The translations under genes were made by a program, and so were the position numbers. A model generated the notes under the pieces. That model was not told the DNA's origin and searched no databases. It was given only the letters and a program-made list of their open reading frames with translations. Below are positions 53,472 to 61,248 of a stretch of DNA of 64,000 nucleotides, piece by piece. Origin of the DNA: an uncultured Alphaproteobacteria bacterium (GTDB lineage Bacteria > Pseudomonadota > Alphaproteobacteria > Rs-D84 > CACZYB01); contig CALXQL010000019.1 in assembly GCA_944390685.1 (NCBI GenBank), positions 1 through 64,000 on the forward strand, written 5' to 3'. How positions within the stretch are numbered: position 1 is the first letter of the stretch; the number at the start of each line of letters is the position of its first letter.

Positions 53472-54827
53472 TTATAAAGCAGAACATTGCTTTTCAACAT
53501 CATTTATAAGAACTTCCATTTTAGGATTAACAAGCATCAATTCCTTAACCTTCTTAACAGCATAAATCACAGTTGCATGATCCCTACCCCCAAAATTCTT
53601 ACCAATTTCAGGAAGAGATTTAGAAGTTAAATTTTTTGCAATATACATCGCAATTTGACGAGGAATTACAATTTCCTTTTGCTTTCTCTCTGAATCTATA
53701 TCTGCAACTGATACCCCCCATTTTTCAGCCACAACCTTTTTAATATCATCAATTGATAAAGGTTTAGTATTAACGGCTAAAATATCCACCAAAATTTTTC
53801 TAATATTTGAAAGAGTAGGAAGCTCATTTGTTAAAATAGTATGAGCATAAATTCTATTCAAAGCCCCTTCAATTTCACGAATAGAAGATGAAATTTTACT
53901 TGCGATGAAATCACCAATTCCCGGAGCTAAATTTAAATTCAAAGCATCTGCTTTTACTTTTACAATTTGTGAACGAAGAGAAAAATCTGCAGGTTTAATA
54001 TCCACAACCAAACCGCTAGAAATTCTTGATTTAATATTATCATTTAATCCATCCATCATAAATGGAGAATTATTAGAAGCAATAATGACTTGCTTACCAT
54101 TTGTCATATAATCTTCAATAATATGGAATAATTCTTTTGCAGTAGATTCTTTTCCAACAATGAAATGTAAATCATCAATAATAAGAATATCAGCAGATTT
54201 GAAAGACTGTTTAAAACGATAAGTATCATTTTCCTTTAATGCTTTAATGAATGAATACATAAATTTATCCGCAGAAATATAAATAATTCTTTTATAAGGA
54301 TTAATTTTTTCCATTTCATTTACAAAAGCATGAAGCAAATGAGTTTTACCAAAACCGGATGGGGAATGAATGAATAAAGGATTAAATGAAACCATATCAT
54401 CATTTAAAACTCTTTGAATACTTGCAAAAGCCAATTGATTAGAAAGACCTTTTACAAAATTATCAAATGTATACTTTTGAGAAACTTTTGATCCCAAAAA
54501 ATCAGATAAAACATTATCAACTTTTTCAAGATTGTGTAATTTATCTTCTTCACGCTTAATATCTCGTTCAATTACCTTTGGTTGAAAAGATTTCATTCCA
54601 ACGGAAAAAACTAAATCATTTACATTTGGGTAAACTGATTGAACAGCATTTAAAATCTCTGAGAAGAAGTTCCTTTTAACCCAATCGGCAATAAAACGAG
54701 TTGGAGAAACTATATATAAAACATCAAGATCAATCTTGTCAAAACTAAGTGGCGCAATCCAAGTACTATAAGCGGAAGTACTAATACTTTTTTGAACAGT
54801 CTCCTGAATAAGTTTCCAACTTTCCAT
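53472..54827 (-). CDS. dnaA: Chromosomal replication initiator DnaA
   Basis: A 451-aa initiator with the helical domain I, a linker, the AAA+ domain III and the DNA-binding domain IV (GGRDHATVIYAVKKV near 420-434). The P-loop reads SPSGFGKT near 155-163, so the first Gly of the usual GGxGxGKT is Ser; the GKT that binds phosphate is kept. It opens the origin and acts as a transcription factor. AAGGAG precedes the ATG. dnaN and other usual origin neighbours are absent, and base-composition skew does not visibly switch here. Confidence 0.95.
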   Translation of the reverse strand: MESWKLIQETVQKSISTSAYSTWIAPLSFDKIDLDVLYIVSPTRFIADWVKRNFFSEILNAVQSVYPNVNDLVFSVGMKSFQPKVIERDIKREEDKLHNLEKVDNVLSDFLGSKVSQKYTFDNFVKGLSNQLAFASIQRVLNDDMVSFNPLFIHSPSGFGKTHLLHAFVNEMEKINPYKRIIYISADKFMYSFIKALKENDTYRFKQSFKSADILIIDDLHFIVGKESTAKELFHIIEDYMTNGKQVIIASNNSPFMMDGLNDNIKSRISSGLVVDIKPADFSLRSQIVKVKADALNLNLAPGIGDFIASKISSSIREIEGALNRIYAHTILTNELPTLSNIRKILVDILAVNTKPLSIDDIKKVVAEKWGVSVADIDSERKQKEIVIPRQIAMYIAKNLTSKSLPEIGKNFGGRDHATVIYAVKKVKELMLVNPKMEVLINDVEKQCSAL

Positions 54828-55212
54828 TTTAAAAGAACTCCTTCTCTTTTACCCTTTTCTCTCAAATTAAGGTTGCTCTCTTCAACCTATATTATGATGA
54901 TAAATATTAAATACAATCAATCACAATACAGAGATGATATTAAAAACTAAAAACAAAAAAATAAAGGATAAAATTATTTTTTATTTCTTGACTAGATATC
55001 TATTTGACTCACAATAAAAAAAGAAAAAAATCACAATAAAAAAACATAAAAAAATGGGAAGATTCAAACGATTACACCCCTAAAAAAATTTTTAAAGATT
55101 CTAAAAAAAACTAAAAAGCTAGGTTTTCCGGCAAAGAATCGATAACATCTTACTTGTAGTTAATAAAAAAAAGTATTATAATAATAAAAAAATAATAAAA
55201 GAGGACATAAAA
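54828..55212. promoter_or_regulatory. 385-base gap between dnaA and rnd: GANTC cluster and short repeats
   Basis: This is the only gap over 300 bases. It holds the divergent dnaA and rnd promoters. For dnaA, TAATAT (54889-54894 on the minus strand) with TTGTAT 16 bp upstream is plausible; for rnd, TATTATAAT precedes 55213 by about 35 bases. Four GANTC sites lie within 135 bases (55006, 55061, 55097, 55136). TCACAATAAAAAAA occurs at 55009-55022 and 55031-55044, spaced 22 bases, and TCACAATA also at 54921. I find no TTATCCACA DnaA box here. No gene is visible. Confidence 0.55.
55009..55044. repeat. 22-base spaced direct repeat upstream of dnaA
   Basis: TCACAATAAAAAAA at 55009-55022 and 55031-55044; the 22-bp period equals about two helical turns, so both copies face the same side of the DNA. 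Confidence 0.7.
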
Positions 55213-55827
55213 ATGAAACATAAAATCATATACTTAGAAAACGATTTACCTTCAAATATAAAATTTACATCTCCAATTGCAATTGATACTGAAATGACTG
55301 GACTTTCTTTATTAAGAGATAGATTGTGTTTGATTCAATTAACAGATAACAAAGGAATCGTATATGTAATAAAGGTAGATCCTCCATATAATTGCCCAAA
55401 TTTAAAAAAGATATTAACCGATTCCAAAATTGAAAAAATATTTCACTTTGCCCGTGCGGATGTTGCAATGATAAAAAAATGTTTTGGAATAAATACTGCT
55501 CCTATATTTTGCACAAAGATAGCATCAAAACTATCCCGCACATCAACTGATAAACATTCATTAAAGGCTTTAGTGAAAGAATTTTTTGATATTGATTTAA
55601 ACAAAGATGAACAAACCTCTGATTGGGCATCAAAGAAATTAACAAAAAAACAAATAGAATATGCCGCAAATGATGTAATATACCTTCACGAAATAAAAGA
55701 AAAATTACTTGAAAAATTAAAACGTGAAAACAGAATAGAACTTGCATACAAATGTTTTGATTTCATACAAACCAGATGTGATTTAGATTTATCAGGTTGG
55801 CAAGATGAAGATATATTCCAACACTAA
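55213..55827 (+). CDS. rnd: RNase D-like 3'-5' exonuclease
   Basis: A 204-aa DEDDy exonuclease: IAIDTEMTGL near 21-30 (first acidic pair), FHFARADVAMI in the middle, and YAANDVIYLHEI near 156-167 with the final Tyr and Asp. It lacks the C-terminal HRDC domains of full-length RNase D, as do the short alphaproteobacterial versions. It trims tRNA and other structured RNAs, relevant to the mRNA-embedded tRNA-Thr nearby. GAGG precedes the ATG and a terminator overlaps the convergent mutL end. Confidence 0.88.
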   Translation: MKHKIIYLENDLPSNIKFTSPIAIDTEMTGLSLLRDRLCLIQLTDNKGIVYVIKVDPPYNCPNLKKILTDSKIEKIFHFARADVAMIKKCFGINTAPIFCTKIASKLSRTSTDKHSLKALVKEFFDIDLNKDEQTSDWASKKLTKKQIEYAANDVIYLHEIKEKLLEKLKRENRIELAYKCFDFIQTRCDLDLSGWQDEDIFQH

Positions 55828-55828
55828 G

Positions 55829-55850
55829 GCCTCTTTTAGAGGCTTTTTTT
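55829..55850 (+). terminator. Terminator of rnd
   Basis: GCCTCT/AGAGGC stem with TTT loop and seven Ts; the T run reaches the mutL stop codon. Confidence 0.9.
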
Positions 55851-57615
55851 ATCTATCAAAAAGTTTTTCTAAATCTTTTAAAGATATTTTAACATAACTA
55901 CGTCTTCCATGATTACACTGCCCAGAATTTTCACTTTCCTCCACCTGACGAAGAAGATTATTCATTTCATCAATAGTCAAACTTCTTCCAGCCCTAATTG
56001 AAGTATGACAAGCATATGTTTTTGCAATCATAGAGATTTTATCTTCTAATACATCAATTTTATTAAAACTTTCCACATCATCTACAATATTTTCTATTAA
56101 AGATTTTAAATTGACATCACCTAAAATAGCAGGCACTTCACGAACAATCACACTACCACTACCAAAATCATCAATATCCAATCCAAATTTCAATAAATCA
56201 TCTTTCATATCAAGTAAAACAAAAGCTTTCTTTTCCCCCAATTCAATAATCTCAGGAATAAGCATAATTTGCCTTTTAATACCACCACTTAAAAATTCTT
56301 TTTTAATTTTTTCATAGACTATTCGCTCATGACATGCATGTTGATCCACAATAACAATACCATCTTCCACTTGTGAAATAATATAAGTATTATGAACTTG
56401 CCCTCTTGCCACACCCAAAGGTAAAGACTCCATTTCAACAAATTTATCATTATTATCAATATTTATAGTCTGAGAATTAACTGATAATGAAGATATTTCA
56501 TTTAAGAATGTTTTTTGATGAGTATCATTTACAAAGGCATTATTATTTTTTTGAGAAAACTCAAACTTTTCTTCTTTAACTTCATTAAATTTATTACTAT
56601 TTAACATACCAATATTAAAAGATTTTTCCACATCAATGACATCAACATTAACATTTGCATTGGAAAGATATGAACGAATAAGAGAAACAATAGCCCCCCT
56701 AACATCTGCTTGATTTTTAAATCTGATTTCAGCCTTTTGAGGATGAACATTCACATCAATATCACTAAGAGGAATATCAATCCACAATGCACATACGGGA
56801 AACTTTCCTTTTTCAATTACATCCATATAACCAGCTTTTAATGAACCAAACAATAATTTATCTTTCAAAGCTCTACCATTAACATAAAAATATTGATTAG
56901 AAGAAGTAGCCATATTATAAGTAGGTCTACTAATAAAGCCAGAAATTTTCAAATCATGCTTTACTGCATCAATTTCAATTAAATTATCTTTACAATTTTT
57001 ACCTAAAACATCACAAACACGATTCAAGCGAGAAGTCTTATTAAACTTCAAAGTATCATTTAAAAAAAATGACTTATCATTATGACAAAGAGCGATTCGC
57101 TCCACCACATCAATTATAGCGGACATTTCACTTCTATCACTTTTTAAAAAAGCCATTCTTGCAGGCACATTATAAAATAAATCCATCACCTCAATTTTGG
57201 TGCCAATTACAAAGGAAGCAGGCACAATTTTTTTAACCACTCCACCTTCAATATGCAAAGCCCAAGATTCCTTACCATTATTAGTTGTAATAATCATTTT
57301 TGAAACAGAAGCGATGGAAGGCAAAGCCTCACCTCTAAAACCAAGGAAATTTATATTACTTAAATCATCGGTAGGAAGTTTTGATGTAGCATGACGAAGA
57401 ATACAAAGCTCTAAATCTTCACGGCTCATTCCCTTACCATCATCACAAACACAAATATATGACTTACCAGCATTTCTAACATTTATTTGAATTTTATTTG
57501 CACCAGCATCTAATGCATTTTCAATTAACTCTTTTACAACAGATGAAGGTCTCTCAATAACCTCACCTGCGGCTATTTGATTGATAAGATTTTGTGATAA
57601 AACTCTAATTTCCAT
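55849..57615 (-). CDS. mutL: DNA mismatch repair protein MutL
   Basis: A 588-aa GHKL ATPase. N-terminal motifs ELIENALDAGA near 30-40, CDDGKGM and LGFRGEALPSIASV. The C-terminal domain carries the endonuclease motif DQHACHERIVYE near 424-435 and the CNHGRR motif close to the C terminus. This is the nicking type of MutL found in organisms without MutH. mutS is 3.6 kb away. It begins 11 bases after the ychF stop codon in the same direction. Confidence 0.95.
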   Translation of the reverse strand: MEIRVLSQNLINQIAAGEVIERPSSVVKELIENALDAGANKIQINVRNAGKSYICVCDDGKGMSREDLELCILRHATSKLPTDDLSNINFLGFRGEALPSIASVSKMIITTNNGKESWALHIEGGVVKKIVPASFVIGTKIEVMDLFYNVPARMAFLKSDRSEMSAIIDVVERIALCHNDKSFFLNDTLKFNKTSRLNRVCDVLGKNCKDNLIEIDAVKHDLKISGFISRPTYNMATSSNQYFYVNGRALKDKLLFGSLKAGYMDVIEKGKFPVCALWIDIPLSDIDVNVHPQKAEIRFKNQADVRGAIVSLIRSYLSNANVNVDVIDVEKSFNIGMLNSNKFNEVKEEKFEFSQKNNNAFVNDTHQKTFLNEISSLSVNSQTINIDNNDKFVEMESLPLGVARGQVHNTYIISQVEDGIVIVDQHACHERIVYEKIKKEFLSGGIKRQIMLIPEIIELGEKKAFVLLDMKDDLLKFGLDIDDFGSGSVIVREVPAILGDVNLKSLIENIVDDVESFNKIDVLEDKISMIAKTYACHTSIRAGRSLTIDEMNNLLRQVEESENSGQCNHGRRSYVKISLKDLEKLFDR

Positions 57616-57626
57616 AATCTTCCTAA

Positions 57627-58736
57627 TTACACATTAAACAAGAAATGAAAGATATCGCCATCTTGAACTATATATTCTTTACCTTCTGTTCTTAATTTAC
57701 CATTATCTCTTGCTCCCACTTCCCCACCAAACTTCACATAATCATCAAAGGAAATAGCTTCAGCTCTAATAAATCCTTTTTGAAAATCAGAATGTATCAC
57801 ACCCGCAGCTTCAGGAGCCTTTGCCCCATTAAATATAGTCCAAGCATGAGCCTCCTTTGGACCAATTGTAAAAAAGGTAATAAGATTTAAAAGTTTATAA
57901 CCTTCTTTAATTATTTTGGAAAGTCCAGTTTCACTTATACCCAAGGTTTCCAAAAACTCTTTTTTTTCATTATCATTATTAAGTGAAGCAATTTCTTGTT
58001 CAATTTTGGCGGAAATAATTGTTGCTACATTTCCTTCTTTTTTTGCATATTCAAAAACGAGATTTGAAAATTGATTTCCAGAACTTGCGCTTTCTTCATC
58101 CACATTACAAACATAAAGCACAGGTTTAGATGTTAAAAGTTGAAGCATATTAAACACACGCAACTTTTCACTATCTTTTTTATCAGGCTTAACCGATAAA
58201 GCAGGTTTACCATCTTCAAGTTGTTTTAAAACTAACTTTACCATTTCACACATCAAAGAAGCTTCTTTATCACCACTTTTGGATTTTTTTTCAAGCAAAG
58301 GTAATCTTTTTTGAAGAGATTCCATATCGGAAAGTAAAAGTTCAGTATTTATAATTTTAATATCACGAAGAGGGTTTACATCATTTTCCACATGAATAAT
58401 ATTTGAATTTTCAAAACATCTTACAACATGAATGATAGCATCTACCTCACGAATATTTGCTAAGAATTGATTACCAAGCCCTTCTCCTTTGCTTGCCCCT
58501 TTAACAAGACCCGCTATATCAACAAATTCCAATTTAGTAGGGATAATTTCTTTTGATTTTGCAATTTGAGCCAATTGCACCAACCTATCATCTGGAACTG
58601 AGACTATTCCGGCATTTGGTTCAATGGTACAAAAAGGATAATTTGCACATTCTGCTTGAATGGTTTGAGTTAACGCATTAAACAAAGTAGATTTTCCAAC
58701 ATTTGGAAGACCAACAATTCCACATTTAAGACCCAT
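57627..58736 (-). CDS. ychF: Redox-regulated ATPase YchF (Obg-like)
   Basis: A 369-aa Obg-family P-loop protein: GLPNVGKST near 8-16, DIAGLVKGASKGEGLGNQFL near 72-91, coiled-coil domain and C-terminal TGS domain (EGKEYIVQDGDIFHFLF). The specificity motif reads NVDE instead of NKxD, as in YchF proteins that prefer ATP over GTP. Acts with ribosomes in translation control. First gene of a leftward pair with mutL. Confidence 0.95.
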   Translation of the reverse strand: MGLKCGIVGLPNVGKSTLFNALTQTIQAECANYPFCTIEPNAGIVSVPDDRLVQLAQIAKSKEIIPTKLEFVDIAGLVKGASKGEGLGNQFLANIREVDAIIHVVRCFENSNIIHVENDVNPLRDIKIINTELLLSDMESLQKRLPLLEKKSKSGDKEASLMCEMVKLVLKQLEDGKPALSVKPDKKDSEKLRVFNMLQLLTSKPVLYVCNVDEESASSGNQFSNLVFEYAKKEGNVATIISAKIEQEIASLNNDNEKKEFLETLGISETGLSKIIKEGYKLLNLITFFTIGPKEAHAWTIFNGAKAPEAAGVIHSDFQKGFIRAEAISFDDYVKFGGEVGARDNGKLRTEGKEYIVQDGDIFHFLFNV

Positions 58737-58813
58737 AATAATTTCCTATTGTTTATTTTAAAACATACTCTATAATAATAGAAAAATTAAATCAATAACA
58801 AAAGAAGGAAAAA

Positions 58814-59098
58814 ATGAATATTATAGAAACACAGCCGACAATCCATACAAAAACTTCATCACAAACAACCGAAGATGTTCCCCCCGCGTTATATAAAGAA
58901 TTAAAAGAACAAATACAAAATAAATACTCATTAACCGATTCCCAAACTCAATTACTTATAAATAATGCTATAAATAAGTGGGAAAATTTATATAAAATGA
59001 ATCCCGATAAACTTAAACATATAATTGGGAAAGAAACTATCACAAAAACCGATTTATATATATTCTTATTAGAAAATAATCGTAATATATTTTACTAG
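58814..59098 (+). CDS. Small hypothetical protein
   Basis: A 94-aa soluble protein with no signal peptide and no family I recognise. A Thr/Ser-rich N terminus (about 1-25) is followed by helices (YKELKEQIQNKY, QTQLLINNAINKWENLYKM). GAAGGAAAAA precedes the ATG and a TATAAT at about 58770 could drive it. It is divergent from ychF. Confidence 0.55.
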   Translation: MNIIETQPTIHTKTSSQTTEDVPPALYKELKEQIQNKYSLTDSQTQLLINNAINKWENLYKMNPDKLKHIIGKETITKTDLYIFLLENNRNIFY

Positions 59099-59158
59099 CA
59101 TTTTAAAAAAAACTTGTTTATAATATAAAAGGTTTAACAATAATATAAGGAGAGTCAA

Positions 59159-59953
59159 ATGGTATCCACTCAAAAAACAACTAAAAAGCCTGCACCAAAG
59201 GCAACAAAAACATTAACATTAAAAACAGCTGAACCAAAACAAATAACAAAAAAAGGTTTATTAAACTTTTTATTTTCCTTTAACGGACATATATCAAAGG
59301 AATTGTTCCTAGGTTCAACTTTCATCTTATTTCTTTTAATTACAGTATTAGATATGCTATTATCTGCATTTTCATATTATGTAATGCCTAACTATTATAT
59401 TGAAATGGCAAATTTCATTATAAAAACAATTTTATTCATAATGCTTCTTTCAATTGGATATAAAAGAGCACATTCTTTGGGTATAAGTGGTTTTTATTCC
59501 ATAATTGGAACAGCATTATTCAAACCATATTTTGCATTATATGCACCAAAAAATGATGCTGCAAACGATAATGCTTATGCACCAAAATTTGAAAAGATGA
59601 AGAAAATAGGAAGTTTCTTCAATAAAACAATGGGAAGACAAATACTATATATTGCAATAATTGGTTCAATTTCAATATTATCAGTTGGTGCAACTTATTT
59701 ATTATCTACTACCCCATCAACAAAGGAATCTTTACCATACATAATAACATTTATAATTGGTTTAACTGGTTTCAATTTACTTCAAGTATTATTATTACAA
59801 AGTAAATTTACAGAAAAATTCTATACACCAATTGTAAAAGTTTTATCATTCATTGGATATACAATATCAGTAATTGGTGTTACAATAATGATTTATACAA
59901 CCTATATATTCCTTGCTTTATTACAAGCAATGGCTGCAAATCCAATGATGTAA
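59159..59953 (+). CDS. DUF805 family membrane protein with Lys/Thr/Pro tail
   Basis: A 264-aa inner-membrane protein. The N-terminal 32 residues are Lys/Thr/Pro-rich (KTTKKPAPKATK). Then comes FSFNGHISKELFLGS, the start of a DUF805 domain, with a family-like IGYKRAHSLGISGFYSI block near 98-114. At least six membrane helices are predicted. Function unknown. AAGGAGAG precedes the ATG and TATAAT lies upstream near 59120. The start ATGGTATC is the same as in the H1-like gene, and both carry Lys-rich segments. Confidence 0.8.
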   Translation: MVSTQKTTKKPAPKATKTLTLKTAEPKQITKKGLLNFLFSFNGHISKELFLGSTFILFLLITVLDMLLSAFSYYVMPNYYIEMANFIIKTILFIMLLSIGYKRAHSLGISGFYSIIGTALFKPYFALYAPKNDAANDNAYAPKFEKMKKIGSFFNKTMGRQILYIAIIGSISILSVGATYLLSTTPSTKESLPYIITFIIGLTGFNLLQVLLLQSKFTEKFYTPIVKVLSFIGYTISVIGVTIMIYTTYIFLALLQAMAANPMM

Positions 59954-59974
59954 TAAGATTGATATAGATAAAAG

Positions 59975-60003
59975 AAAGGCTTTGAATTACCAAAGCCTTT
60001 TTT
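59975..60003 (+). terminator. Terminator of the DUF805 gene
   Basis: AAAGGCTTTG/CAAAGCCTTT stem with a 6-nt loop and T run. Confidence 0.9.
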
Positions 60004-60063
60004 ATTGCAGTATTTTTTTTTTATGATATTATAAAACATATAAAAATAATGAAGGAAAAGTAT

Positions 60064-61104
60064 ATGAATAAAACTAGCATTCCATTAAATATAATATTAA
60101 TTTTTTTAATACTTTATATATTAAAGGCCACTCAAAACATAATTCTACCATTTGTGGTTGCACTTTTTTTATGGGCTTTAATTTATATACTTGATGGGAC
60201 ATATAGGGATTTATTTATAAAAAAACTAAAATTACCTAATTGGACAAGATTTCTTTCCAAGATATTATCTATAATAACAATTACAGGAATAATATATTTC
60301 ATAGTCGTTGGAATAAAAAGCAATATTGGAAATGTATCGGAAACTTTTTCAAAATACCAACAAAACATAGGTGGAATAATAAATCGCTTTACAACATATT
60401 TAAATTTAAAACCAATTAATACTACGGAATTATTGCAAGAGGTCAATATACCAAAATTGATAAATTCTGTTGTGCAAAATTTTGCTTCATTTTTAAGTAG
60501 CACAACTATGGTTCTCCTTTATGTAATATTTTTAATATTGGAAGAAAAAAGTATCATAAAAAAACTACCTTTATTATTTAAGGATAAAAAAAATTTAGCA
60601 AAGGTAAACGACGTTGCACAAAAAATCTTTTCAAAGATAAGAATTTATATACTTGTAAAATTTTATATGAGTCTATTAACAGCTATTATATCATATATAG
60701 GAATGATAAGTGTTAATTTAGATTTTGCATTATTCTGGGCTATTTTGATATTTTTATTGAATTTCATACCAAACATAGGATCCATAATATCAACAGCATT
60801 TCCAATGCTTTTTTCATTATTGCAATATAATGATACATTTCTTCCATTTATGGTTGTTTCAATTGTAATAATTTCTGCACAATTGATAATAGGAAATTTC
60901 TTAGATCCAAAATTAACTGGTTCAACATTGAATTTAAGTCCTGTAATACTAATATTATCTCTTGTTATATGGGGCTATATTTGGGGAATAATAGGAATGT
61001 TCCTATCAGTTCCTTTAATGATAATTTTGATAATAATATTAAATGAAATACCAAAGACAAAAAAATTGGCAATAATTCTTGCTGAAGATGGTGAAACTTT
61101 ATAA
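60064..61104 (+). CDS. AI-2E family transporter (PerM-like)
   Basis: A 346-aa inner-membrane protein with seven or eight helices and the family features NFIPNIGSIIST near 240-251 and GNFLDPKLTGSTLNLSPV. The AI-2E/PerM family includes exporters and Na+/H+ antiporters; substrate unknown. The start is set at 60064 with AAGGA 9 bases upstream; the ATG at 60049 carries no ribosome site. A -10 (TGATATTAT) precedes it near 60022. It begins a unit with the small lipoprotein and mutS. Confidence 0.9.
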   Translation: MNKTSIPLNIILIFLILYILKATQNIILPFVVALFLWALIYILDGTYRDLFIKKLKLPNWTRFLSKILSIITITGIIYFIVVGIKSNIGNVSETFSKYQQNIGGIINRFTTYLNLKPINTTELLQEVNIPKLINSVVQNFASFLSSTTMVLLYVIFLILEEKSIIKKLPLLFKDKKNLAKVNDVAQKIFSKIRIYILVKFYMSLLTAIISYIGMISVNLDFALFWAILIFLLNFIPNIGSIISTAFPMLFSLLQYNDTFLPFMVVSIVIISAQLIIGNFLDPKLTGSTLNLSPVILILSLVIWGYIWGIIGMFLSVPLMIILIIILNEIPKTKKLAIILAEDGETL

Positions 61105-61114
61105 AGAGGTAAAA

Positions 61115-61246
61115 ATGAAAAAAATACTATTTTTGTTTTTATTAAGCATGACAATATATGGTTGCACATGTAAATGTAAATATAATGAATACTTACCTGA
61201 AAACAATCCTTTGATAATACCACAAGATTTACAACCAAAAGCATAA
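61115..61246 (+). CDS. Small lipoprotein (43 aa)
   Basis: A short gene of 43 codons with AAAGAGGT 5 bases upstream. The protein begins MKKILFLFLLSMTIYGC, a signal with lipobox TIYGC (Cys17), then CKCKYNEYLPENNPLIIPQD. Two more Cys follow the lipid-anchored one. Only 10 bases separate it from the AI-2E stop and two from the mutS ATG. Small lipoproteins of this kind are easily missed. It lacks the CGxKGPL motif of LptM. Function unknown. Confidence 0.7.
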   Translation: MKKILFLFLLSMTIYGCTCKCKYNEYLPENNPLIIPQDLQPKA

Positions 61247-61248
61247 CT

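Noticed and set aside
54870-54888. AGGTTG/CAACCT hairpin in the dnaA leader
   Set aside because: The stem is only 6 bp and the likely transcript start falls within it, so a regulatory RNA structure is not supported.
54828-55212. Chromosomal origin next to dnaA
   Set aside because: No TTATCCACA boxes in the gap, no dnaN or other origin neighbours, and no visible skew change. The GANTC cluster alone does not make an origin.
61115-61246. LptM (YifL) assignment for the small lipoprotein
   Set aside because: It lacks the CGxKGPL motif after the lipobox Cys.
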